In this document: piece by piece, positions 51,233-62,701 of the stretch
How positions within the stretch are numbered: position 1 is the stretch's first letter
How the letters are laid out: every line of letters begins with the position of its first letter
NCBI GenBank assembly: GCA_964057225.1
Contig: OZ059896.1
Location: forward strand, 2,976,001 to 3,040,000
DNA: 64,000 nt
Reading direction: 5' to 3'
Source of the DNA: Auanema rhodensis
Taxonomy: Eukaryota; Nematoda; Chromadorea; Rhabditida; Rhabditidae
Notes under the pieces: generated by a model
Databases searched by the model: none
What the model was told of the DNA's origin: nothing
Seen by the model: only the letters and a program-made list of their open reading frames with translations
Translations under genes and position numbers: made by a program

Positions 51233-52410
51233 GATCTGTGTTATGAGATTTGCGCTAGCTTAAAAATGCACCGAGATATCAACTGATATAAGTTCACACT
51301 TATATCCTCGATTTTCACCCTGAAGAATTAATTTTTTCGTTGAATAACATTGTCCATCGTTTTTGCCTTGAAAGAAGGAATCTAAAAACATCTACTTTTT
51401 GCGAAATTATTTTGAAATTTTTCGAAAAAATTTTGTCAAAATGTTTTTGGAAGCAATGTTGAGTGTACATGGAAACTCAACATACACTAATGCATCATTT
51501 TTCAAACGATCATAACTAATTTTTGTATTTAGCTTTTCTCAATGTTATATAGTGCATTCGATGCGGATTTTTAAGCTGCGTCGATCTGTGTTATGAGATT
51601 TGCGCTAGCTTAAAAATGCACCGAGATATCAACTGATATAAGTTCACACTTATATCCTCGATTTTCACCCTGAAGAAATAATTTTTTCGTTGAATAACAT
51701 TGTCCATCGTTTTTGCCTTGAAAAAAGGAATCTAAAAACATCTACTTTTTGCTAAATTATTTTGAAATTTTTCGAAAAAATTTTTGTCAAAATGTTTTTG
51801 GAAGCAATTTTGAGTCTACATGGAAACTCAACATACACTAATGCATCATTTTTCAAACGATCATAACTAATTTTTGTATTAAGCGTTTCTCAATGTAGTA
51901 TAGTGCATTCGATGCGGATTTTTAAGCTGCGTCGATCTGTACTATCAGATTTGCGCTAGCTTGAAAATGCACCGAGATATCAACTGATATAAGTTCACAC
52001 CTATATCCTCGATTTTCACCCTGAAGAATTAATTTTTTCGTTAAATAACATTGTCTATCGTTTTTGCCTTGAAAAAAGGAATCTAAAAACATCTACTTTT
52101 TGCTAAATTATTTTGAAATTTTTCGAAAAAATTTTTGTCAAAATGTTTTTGGAAGCAATTTTGAGTGTACATGGAAACTCAACATACACTAATGCATCAT
52201 TTTTCAAACGATCATAACTAATTTTTGTATTTAGCTTTTCTCAATGTTATATAGTGCATTCGATGCGGATTTTTAAGCTGCGTCGATCTGTGTTATGAGA
52301 TTTGCGCTAGCTTAAAAATGCACCGAGATATCAACTGATATAAGTTCACACTTATATCCTCGATTTTCACCCTGAAGAATTAATTTTTTCGTTGAATAAC
52401 ATTGTCCATC
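51233..52410 (+). repeat. Linker monomers, including an isolated subfamily-B unit
   Basis: Units 51233, 51583, 51934 and the start of 52285 separate the two 3-kb copies. Unit 51233 (350 bp) carries the subfamily-B middle (TTTTTGCGAAATT, missing T in AAAAAATTTTGTC, CAATGTTGAG) together with GAAAGAAGG, but its front (TTATGAGATTT) and 3' end (TTTAGCTTTTCTC, TGTTATATAG) are local types. Unit 51583 repeats the GAGTCTAC marker (51815), 1,754 bp from 50061. The region is a patchwork of a five-monomer duplication and a B-type insert. Confidence 0.78.
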
Positions 52411-55400
52411 GTTTTTGCCTTGAAAAAAGGAATCTAAAAACATCTACTTTTTGCTAAATTATTTTGAAATTTTTCGAAAAAATTTTTGTCAAAATGTTTT
52501 TGGAAGCAATTTTGAGTGTACATGGAAACTCAACATACACTAATGCATCATTTTTCAAACGATCATAACTAATTTTTGTATTCAGCTTTTTTCAATGTAG
52601 TATAGTGCATTCGATGCGGATTTTTATGCTGCGTCGATCGGTGTTATCAGATTTGCGCTAGCTTAAAAATGCACCGAGATATCAACTGATATAAGTTTAC
52701 ACTTATATCCTCGATTTTCACCCTGAAGAAATAATTTTTTCGTTGAATAACATTGTCCATCGTTTTTGCCTTGAAAAAAGGAATCTAAAAACATCTACTT
52801 TTTGCTAAATTATTTTGAAATTTTTCGAAAAAATTTTTGTCAAAATGTTTTTGGAAGCAATTTTGAGTGTACATGGAAACTCAACATACACTAATGCATC
52901 ATTTTTCAAACGATCATAACTAATTTTTGTATTTAGCTTTTCTCAATGTAATATAGTGCATTCGATGCGGATTTTTAAGCTGCGTCGATCTGTGTTATCA
53001 GATTTGCGCTAGCTTAAAAATGCACCGAGATATCAACTGATATAAGTTCACACTTATATCCTCGATTTTCACCCTGAAGAATTAATTTTTTCGTTGAATA
53101 ACATTGTCCATCGTTTTTGCCTTGAAAAAAGGAATCTAAAAACATCTACTTTTTGCTAAATTATTTTGAAATTTTTCGAAAAAATTTTTGTCAAAATGTT
53201 TTTGGAAGCAATTTTTAGTGTACATGGAAACTCAACATACACTAATGCATCATTTTTCAAACGATCATAACTAATTTTTGTATTAAGCGTTTCTCAATGT
53301 AGTATAGTGCATTCGATGCGGATTTTTAAGCTGCGTCGATCTGTACTATCAGATTTGCGCTAGCTTGAAAATGCACCGAGATATCCACTGATATAAGTTC
53401 ACACCTATATCCTCGATTTTCACCCTGAAGAATTAAATTTTTCGTTGAATAACATTGTCTATCGTTTTTGCCTTGAAAAAAGGAATCTAAAAACATCTAC
53501 TTTTTGCTAAATTATTTTGAAATTTTTCGAAAAAATTTTTGTCAAAATGTTTTTGGAAGCAATTTTGAGTGTACATGGAAACTCAACATACACTAATGCA
53601 TCATTTTTCAAACGATCATAACTAATTTTTGTATTAAGCGTTTCTCGATGTAGTATAGTGCATTCGATGCGGATTTTTAAGCTGCGTCGATCTGTACTAT
53701 CAGATTTGCGCTAGCTTGAAAATGCACCGAGATATCAACTGATATAAGTTCACACCTATATCCTCGATTTTCAAGCTGAAGAATTAAATTTTTCGTTGAA
53801 TAACATTGTCTATCGTTTTTGCCTTGAAAAAAGGAATCTAAAAACATTTACTTTTCGCTAAATTATTTTGAAATTTTTCGAAAAAATTTTTGTCAAAATG
53901 TTTTTGGAAGCAATTTTGAGTGTACATGGAAACTCAACATACACTAATGCATCATTTTTCAAACGATCATAACTAATTTTTGTATTCAGCTTTTCTCAAT
54001 GTAGCATAGTGCATTCGATGCGGATTTTTATGCTGCGTCGATCTGTGTTATCAGATTTGCGCTAGCTTAAAAATGCACCGAGATATCAACTGATATAAGT
54101 TCACACTTATATCCTCGATTTTCACCCTGAAGAAATAATTTTTTCGTTGAATAACATTGTCCATCGTTTTTGCCTTGAAAAAAGGAATCTAAAAACATCT
54201 ACTTTTTGCTAAATTATTTTGAAATTTTTCGAAAAAATTTTTGTCAAAATGTTTTTGGAAGCAATTTTGAGTCTACATGGAAACTCAACATACACTAATG
54301 CATCATTTTTCAAACGATCATAACTAATTTTTGTATTAAGCGTTTCTCAATGTAGTATAGTGCATTCGATGCGGATTTTTAAGCTGCGTCGATCTGTACT
54401 ATCAGATTTGCGCTAGCTTGAAAATGCACCGAGATATCAACTGATATAAGTTCACACCTATATCCTCGATTTTCACCCTGAAGAATTAATTTTTTCGTTA
54501 AATAACATTGTCTATCGTTTTTGCCTTGAAAAAAGGAATCTAAAAACATCTACTTTTTGCTAAATTATTTTGAAATTTTTCGAAAAAATTTTTGTCAAAA
54601 TGTTTTTGGAAGCAATTTTGAGTGTACATGGAAACTCAACATACACTAATGCATCATTTTTCAAACGATCATAACTAATTTTTGTATTTAGCTTTTCTCA
54701 ATGTTATATAGTGCATTCGATGCGGATTTTTAAGCTGCGTCGATCTGTGTTATGAGATTTGCGCTAGCTTAAAAATGCACCGAGATATCAACTGATATAA
54801 GTTCACACTTATATCCTCGATTTTCACCCTGAAGAATTAATTTTTTCGTTGAATAACATTGTCCATCGTTTTTGCCTTGAAAAAAGGAATCTAAAAACAT
54901 CTACTTTTTGCTAAATTATTCTCAAATTTTTCGAAAAAATTTTTGTCAAAATGTTTTTGGAAGCAATTTTGAGTGTACATGGAAACTCAACATACACTAA
55001 TGCATCATTTTTCAAACGATCATAACTAATTTTTGTATTTAGCTTTTCTCAATGTAGTATAGTGCATTCGATGCGGATTTTTAAGCTGCGTCGATCTGTG
55101 TTATCAGATTTGCGCTAGCTTAAAAATGCACCGAGATATCAACTGATATAAGTTCACACTTATATCCTCGATTTTCACCCTGAAGAATTAATTTTTTCGT
55201 TGAATAACATTGTCCATCGTTTTTGCCTTGAAAAAAGGAATCTAAAAACATCTACTTTTTGCTAAATTATTTTGAAATTTTTCGAAAAAATTTTTGTCAA
55301 AATGTTTTTGGAAGCAATTTTGAGTGTACATGGAAACTCAACATACACTAATGCATCATTTTTCAAACGATCATAACTAATTTTTGTATTCAGCTTTTTT

Positions 55401-55443
55401 CAATGTAGTATAGTGCATTCGATGCGGATTTTTATGCTGCGTC
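52410..55443 (+). repeat. About 3-kb block, copy 2
   Basis: Near-identical second copy of 48200-51232, opening on the GATCGG unit at 52636 and ending with unit 55093. After it unit 55444 (GTTTACAC, GAAATAATTTTTTCG, TTTTTAAACG, TTTAGCG, TTAAGTTGCG) has no relation to unit 51233, which follows copy 1. The spacing of 4,211 bp equals twelve monomers minus the single base missing from unit 51233. The very low divergence suggests a recent duplication or an assembly effect. Confidence 0.86.
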
Positions 55444-57198
55444 GATCTGTGTTATCAGATTTGCGCTAGCTTAAAAATGCACCGAGATATCAACTGATAT
55501 AAGTTTACACTTATATCCTCGATTTTCACCCTGAAGAAATAATTTTTTCGTTGAATAACATTGTCCATCGTTTTTGCCTTGAAAAAAGGAATCTAAAAAC
55601 ATCTACTTTTTGCTAAATTATTTTGAAATTTTTCGAAAAAATTTTTGTCAAAATGTTTTTGGAAGCAATTTTGAGTGTACATGGAAACTCAACATACACT
55701 AATGCATCATTTTTTAAACGATCATAACTAATTTTTGTATTTAGCGTTTCTCAATGTAGTATAGTGCATTCGATGCGGATTTTTAAGTTGCGTCGATCTG
55801 TACTATCAGATTTGCGCTAGCTTGAAAATGCACCGAGATATCAACTGATATAAGTTCACACCTATATCCTCGATTTTCACCCTGAAGAATTAATTTTTTC
55901 GTTGAATAACATTGTCCATCGTTTTTGCCTTGAAAAAAGGAATCTAAAAACATCTACTTTTTGCTAAATTATTTTGAAATTTTTCGAAAAAATTTTTGTC
56001 AAAATGTTTTTGGAAGCAATTTTGAGTGTACATGGAAACTCAACATACACTAATGCATCATTTTTCAAACGATCATAACTAATTTTTGTATTCAGCTTTT
56101 TTCAATGTAGTATAGTGCATTCGATGCGGATTTTTATGCTGCGTCGATCTGTGTTATCAGATTTGCGCTAGCTTAAAAATGCACCGAGATATCAACTGAT
56201 ATAAGTTCACACCTATATCCTCGATTTTCACCCTGAAGAAATAATTTTTTCGTTGAATAACATTGTCCATCGTTTTTGCCTTGAAAAAAGGAATCTAAAA
56301 ACATCTACTTTTTGCTAAATTATTTTGAAATTTTTCGAAAAAATTTTTGTCAAAATGTTTTTGGAAGCAATTTTGAGTGTACATGGAAACTCAACATACA
56401 CTAATGCATCATTTTTCAAACGATCATAACTAATTTTTGTATTTAGCTTTTCTCAATGTAGTATAGTGCATTCGATGCGGATTTTTAAGCTGCGTCGATC
56501 TGTGTTATCAGATTTGCGCTAGCTTAAAAATGCACCGAGATATCAACTGATATAAGTTCACACTTATATCCTCGATTTTCACCCTGAAGAATTAATTTTT
56601 TCGTTGAATAACATTGTCCATCGTTTTTGCCTTGAAAAAAGGAATCTAAAAACATCTACTTTTTGCTAAATTATTTTGAAATTTTTCGAAAAAATTTTTG
56701 TCAAAATGTTTTTGGAAGCAATTTTGAGTGTACATGGAAACTCAACATACACTAATGCATCATTTTTCAAAAGATCATAACTAATTTTTGTATTAAGCGT
56801 TTCTCAATGTAGTATAGTGCATTCGATGCGGATTATTAAGCTGCGTCGATCTGTACTATCAGATTTGCGCTAGCTTAAAAATGCACCGAGATATCAACTG
56901 ATATAAGTTCACACTTATATCCTCGATTTTCACCCTGAAGAATTAATTTTTTCGTTGAATAACATTGTCCATCGTTTTTGCCTTGAAAAAAGGAATCTAA
57001 AAACATCTACTTTTTGCTAAATTATTTTGAAATTTTTCGAAAAAATTTTTGTCAAAATGTTTTTGGAAGCAATTTTGAGTGTACATGGAAACTCAACATA
57101 CACTAATGCATCATTTTTCAAACGATCATAACTTATTTTTGTATTAAGCGTTACTCAATGTAGTATAGTGCATTCGATGCGGATTTTTAAGCTGCGTC
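55444..57198 (+). repeat. Transition monomers before the 5-mer duplication
   Basis: Five 351-bp units of mixed type. Units 55444 and 55795 resemble the later 61298/61649 pair (TTTAGCG with TTAAGTTGCG, then TACTATCAG with CACCTATATC). Unit 56497 ends in CAAAAGATC and GGATTATTAAG, the marker pair otherwise seen at 36140-41053. Unit 56848 has AACTTATT and GCGTTACTC (57150), which start the duplicated block described next. No higher-order period is complete within this stretch. Confidence 0.72.
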
Positions 57199-58839
57199 GA
57201 TCTGTACTATCAGATTTGCGCTAGCTCGAAAATGCACCGAGATATCAACTGATATAAGTTCACACTTATATCCTCGATTTTCACCCTGAAGAATTGATTT
57301 TTTCGTTGAATAACATTGTCCATCGTTTTTGCCTCGAAAAAAGGAATCTAAAAACATCTACTTTTTGCTAAATTATTTTGAAATTTTTCGAAAAAATTTT
57401 TGTCAAAATGTTTTTGGAAGCAATTTTGAGTGTACATGGAAACTCAACATACACTAATGCATCATTTTTCAAAAGATCATAACTAATTTTTGTATTAAGC
57501 GTTTCTCAATGTAGTATAGTGCATTCGATGCGGATTTTTCGTTGAATAACATTGTCTATCGTTTTTGCCTTGAAAAAAAGGAATCTAAAAACATCTACTT
57601 TTTGCTAAATTATTTTGAAATTTTTCGAAAAAATTTTTGTCAAAATGTTTTTGGAAGCAATTTTGAGTGTACATGGAAACTCAACATACACTAATGCATC
57701 ATTTTTCAAACGATCATAACTAATTTTTGTATTCAGCTTTTCTCAATGTAGTATAGTGCATTCGATGCGGATTTTTAAGCTGCGTCGATCTGTACTATCA
57801 GATTTGCGCTAGCTCGAAAATGCACCGAGATATCAACTGATATAAGTTCACACCTATATCCTCGATTTTCACCCTGAAGAATTAAATTTTTCGTTGAATA
57901 ACATTGTCTATCGTTTTTGCCTTGAAAAAAGGAATCTAAAAACATCTACTTTTTGCTAAATTATTTTGAAATTTTTCGAAAAAATTTTTGTCAAAATGTT
58001 TTTGGAAGCAATTTTGAGTGTACATGGAAACTCAACATACACTAATGCATCATTTTTCAAACGATCATAACTAATTTTTGTATTAAGCGTTTCTCAATGT
58101 AGTATAGTGCATTCGATGCGGATTTTTAAGCTGCGTCGATCTGTACTATCAGATTTGCGCTAGCTTGAAAATGCACCGAGATATCAACTGATATAAGTTC
58201 ACACCTATATCCTCGATTTTCACCCTGAAGAATTAAATTTTTCGTTGAATAACATTGTCTATCGTTTTTGCCTTGAAAAAAGGAATCTAAAAACATCTAC
58301 TTTTCGCTAAATTATTTTGAAATTTTTCGAAAAAATTTTTGTCAAAATGTTTTTGGAAGCAATTTTGAGTGTACATGGAAACTCAACATACACTAATGCA
58401 TCATTTTTCAAACGATCATAACTAATTTTTGTATTCAGCTTTTCTCAATGTAGTATAGTGCATTCGATGCGGATTTTTATGCTGCGTCGATCTGTGTTAT
58501 CAGATTTGCGCTAGCTTAAAAATGCACCGAGATATCAACTGATATAAGTTCACACTTATATCCTCGATTTTCACCCTGAAGAAATAATTTTTTCGTTGAA
58601 TAACATTGTCCATCGTTTTTGCCTTGAAAAAAGGAATCTAAAAACATCTACTTTTTGCTAAATTATTTTGAAATTTTTCGAAAAAATTTTTGTCAAAATG
58701 TTTTTGGAAGCAATTTTGAGTGTACATGGAAACTCAACATACACTAATGCATCATTTTTCAAACGATCATAACTTATTTTTGTATTAAGCGTTACTCAAT
58801 GTAGTATAGTGCATTCGATGCGGATTTTTAAGCTGCGTC
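57199..58839 (+). repeat. Five-monomer duplication, copy 1 (carries a deletion)
   Basis: Units 57199, the truncated 57540, 57787, 58138 and 58489 correspond to 58840, 59191, 59543, 59894 and 60245. Shared markers are GAATTGATTTTTTCG (57291 and 58932), CAAAAGATC (about 57470 and 59111), the seven-A run GAAAAAAAGG (57572 and 59328) and GCTCGAAAATGC (units 57787 and 59543). Left of the deletion the shift is 1,641 bp, right of it 1,756 bp; the 115-bp difference is the missing segment. Similarity fades in the 3' half of unit 58489. Confidence 0.87.
57540..57786 (+). repeat. Truncated monomer, 247 bp (115-bp deletion)
   Basis: At 57539/57540 the sequence jumps from GCGGATTTTT (monomer position 341 of the preceding unit) to CGTTGAATAAC (monomer position 106). 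The missing 115 bp comprises the last ten bases of one unit and the first 105 of the next, including the boundary GATC and the 53-74 hairpin. The intact counterpart in copy 2 (59181-59295) shows ATTTTT at both would-be breakpoints, so the event used 6 bp of microhomology. The unit also has one extra A (GAAAAAAAGG). This is the only large indel in the window. Confidence 0.92.
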
Positions 58840-60595
58840 GATCTGTACTATCAGATTTGCGCTAGCTCGAAAATGCACCGAGATATCAACTGATATAAGT
58901 TCACACTTATATCCTCGATTTTCACCCTGAAGAATTGATTTTTTCGTTGAATAACATTGTCCATCGTTTTTGCCTCGAAAAAAGGAATCTAAAAACATCT
59001 ACTTTTTGCTAAATTATTTTGAAATTTTTCGAAAAAATTTTTGTCAAAATGTTTTTGGAAGCAATTTTGAGTGTACATGGAAACTCAACATACACTAATG
59101 CATCATTTTTCAAAAGATCATAACTAATTTTTGTATTAAGCGTTTCTCAATGTAGTATAGTGCATTCGATGCGGATTTTTAAGCTGCGTCGATCTGTACT
59201 ATCAGATTTGCGCTAGCTTGAAAATGCACCGAGATATCAACTGATATAAGTTCACACCTATATCCTCGATTTTCACCCTGAAGAATTAAATTTTTCGTTG
59301 AATAACATTGTCTATCGTTTTTGCCTTGAAAAAAAGGAATCTAAAAACATCTACTTTTTGCTAAATTATTTTGAAATTTTTCGAAAAAATTTTTGTCAAA
59401 ATGTTTTTGGAAGCAATTTTGAGTGTACATGGAAACTCAACATACACTAATGCATCATTTTTCAAACGATCATAACTAATTTTTGTATTCAGCTTTTCTC
59501 AATGTAGTATAGTGCATTCGATGCGGATTTTTAAGCTGCGTCGATCTGTACTATCAGATTTGCGCTAGCTCGAAAATGCACCGAGATATCAACTGATATA
59601 AGTTCACACCTATATCCTCGATTTTCACCCTGAAGAATTAAATTTTTCGTTGAATAACATTGTCTATCGTTTTTGCCTTGAAAAAAGGAATCTAAAAACA
59701 TCTACTTTTTGCTAAATTATTTTGAAATTTTTCGAAAAAATTTTTGTCAAAATGTTTTTGGAAGCAATTTTGAGTGTACATGGAAACTCAACATACACTA
59801 ATGCATCATTTTTCAAACGATCATAACTAATTTTTGTATTAAGCGTTTCTCAATGTAGTATAGTGCATTCGATGCGGATTTTTAAGCTGCGTCGATCTGT
59901 ACTATCAGATTTGCGCTAGCTTGAAAATGCACCGAGATATCAACTGATATAAGTTCACACCTATATCCTCGATTTTCACCCTGAAGAATTAAATTTTTCG
60001 TTGAATAACATTGTCTATCGTTTTTGCCTTGAAAAAAGGAATCTAAAAACATCTACTTTTCGCTAAATTATTTTGAAATTTTTCGAAAAAATTTTTGTCA
60101 AAATGTTTTTGGAAGCAATTTTGAGTGTACATGGAAACTCAACATACACTAATGCATCATTTTTCAAACGATCATAACTAATTTTTGTATTCAGCTTTTC
60201 TCAATGTAGTATAGTGCATTCGATGCGGATTTTTATGCTGCGTCGATCTGTGTTATCAGATTTGCGCTAGCTTAAAAATGCACCGAGATATCAACTGATA
60301 TAAGTTCACACTTATATCCTCGATTTTCACCCTGAAGAAATAATTTTTTCGTTGAATAACATTGTCCATCGTTTTTGCCTTGAAAAAAGGAATCTAAAAA
60401 CATCTACTTTTTGCTAAATTATTTTGAAATTTTTCGAAAAAATTTTTGTCAAAATGTTTTTGGAAGCAATTTTGAGTGTACATGGAAACTCAACATACAC
60501 TAATGCATCATTTTTCAAACGATCATAACTAATTTTTGTATTAAGCGTTTCTCAATGTAGTATAGTGCATTCGATGCGGATTTTTAAGCTGCGTC
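58840..60595 (+). repeat. Five-monomer duplication, copy 2 (intact)
   Basis: Undeleted copy of 57199-58839. Unit 59191 is 352 bp because of the same extra A (59328) seen in the truncated unit, which ties the two copies together and shows that the deletion in copy 1 came after the duplication. The last unit (60245) differs from its counterpart 58489 in the 3' part (AACTAATT and GCGTTTCTC instead of AACTTATT and GCGTTACTC), marking the end of the duplicated tract. Confidence 0.86.
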
Positions 60596-60946
60596 GATCT
60601 GTACTATCAGATTTGCGCTAGCTTGAAAATGCACCGAGATATCAACTGATATAAGTTCACACCTATATCCTCGATTTTCACCCTGAAGAATTAATTTTTT
60701 CGTTAAATAACATTGTCTATCGTTTTTGCCTTGAAAAAAGGAATCTAAAAACATCTACTTTTTGCTAAATTATTTTGAAATTTTTCGAAAAAATTTTTGT
60801 CAAAATGTTTTTGGAAGCAATTTTGAGTGTACATGGAAACTCAACATACACTAATGCATCATTTTTCAAACGATCATAACTAATTTTTGTATTTAGCTTT
60901 TCTCAATGTTATATAGTGCATTCGATGCGGATTTTTAAGCTGCGTC

Positions 60947-62701
60947 GATCTGTGTTATGAGATTTGCGCTAGCTTAAAAATGCACCGAGATATCAACTGA
61001 TATAAGTTCACACTTATATCCTCGATTTTCACCCTGAAGAATTAATTTTTTCGTTGAATAACATTGTCCATCGTTTTTGCCTTGAAAAAAGGAATCTAAA
61101 AACATCTACTTTTTGCTAAATTATTTTGAAATTTTTCGAAAAAATTTTTGTCAAAATGTTTTTGGAAGCAATTTTGAGTGTACATGGAAACTCAACATAC
61201 ACTAATGCATCATTTTTCAAACGATCATAACTAATTTTTGTATTCAGCTTTTTTCAATGTAGTATAGTGCATTCGATGCGGATTTTTATGCTGCGTCGAT
61301 CTGTGTTATCAGATTTGCGCTAGCTTAAAAATGCACCGAGATATCAACTGATATAAGTTTACACTTATATCCTCGATTTTCACCCTGAAGAAATAATTTT
61401 TTCGTTGAATAACATTGTCCATCGTTTTTGCCTTGAAAAAAGGAATCTAAAAACATCTACTTTTTGCTAAATTATTTTGAAATTTTTCGAAAAAATTTTT
61501 GTCAAAATGTTTTTGGAAGCAATTTTGAGTGTACATGGAAACTCAACATACACTAATGCATCATTTTTCAAACGATCATAACTAATTTTTGTATTTAGCG
61601 TTTCTCAATGTAGTATAGTGCATTCGATGCGGATTTTTAAGTTGCGTCGATCTGTACTATCAGATTTGCGCTAGCTTGAAAATGCACCGAGATATCAACT
61701 GATATAAGTTCACACCTATATCCTCGATTTTCACCCTGAAGAATTAATTTTTTCGTTAAATAACATTGTCTATCGTTTTTGCCTTGAAAAAAGGAATCTA
61801 AAAACATCTACTTTTTGCTAAATTATTTTGAAATTTTTCGAAAAAATTTTTGTCAAAATGTTTTTGGAAGCAATTTTGAGTGTACATGGAAACTCAACAT
61901 ACACTAATGCATCATTTTTCAAACGATCATAACTAATTTTTGTATTTAGCTTTTCTCAATGTTATATAGTGCATTCGATGCGGATTTTTAAGCTGCGTCG
62001 ATCTGTGTTATCAGATTTGCGCTAGCTTAAAAATGCACCGAGATATCAACTGATATAAGTTCACACTTATATCCTCGATTTTCACCCTGAAGAATTAATT
62101 TTTTCGTTGAATAACATTGTCCATCGTTTTTGCCTTGAAAAAAGGAATCTAAAAACATCTACTTTTTGCTAAATTATTCTCAAATTTTTCGAAAAAATTT
62201 TTGTCAAAATGTTTTTGGAAGCAATTTTGAGTGTACATGGAAACTCAACATACACTAATGCATCATTTTTCAAACGATCATAACTAATTTTTGTATTTAG
62301 CTTTTCTCAATGTAGTATAGTGCATTCGATGCGGATTTTTTAGCTGTGTCGATCTGTGTTATCAGATTTGCGCTAGCTTAAAAATGCACCGAGATATCAA
62401 CTGATATAAGTTTACACTTATATCCTCGATTTTCACCCTGAAGAATTAATTTTTTCGTTGAATAACATTGTCCATCGTTTTTGCCTTGAAAAAAGGAATC
62501 TAAAAACATCTACTTTTTGCTAAATTATTTTGAAATTTTTCGAAAAAATTTTTGTCAAAATGTTTTTGGAAGCAATTTTGAGTGTACATGGAAACTCAAC
62601 ATACACTAATGCATCATTTTTCAAACGATCATAACTAATTTTTGTATTTAGCTTTTCTCAATGTTATATAGTGCATTCGATGCGGATTTTTAAGCTGCGT
62701 C
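60947..62701 (+). repeat. Five-monomer higher-order unit (1,755 bp), copy 1
   Basis: Units 60947 (TTATGAGATTT, TTCAGCTTTTTTC), 61298 (GTTTACAC, GAAATAATTTTTTCG, TTAAGTTGCG), 61649 (TACTATCAG, TTAAATAACATTG), 62000 (ATTCTCAAATTT at 62176) and 62351. The first four recur exactly 1,755 bp further on. Unit 62000 ends with TTTTTTAGCTGTGTC (about 62336), a private change. Units of these types also occur in the 48-55 kb blocks, so this is a rearranged set of the same variants. Confidence 0.85.
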
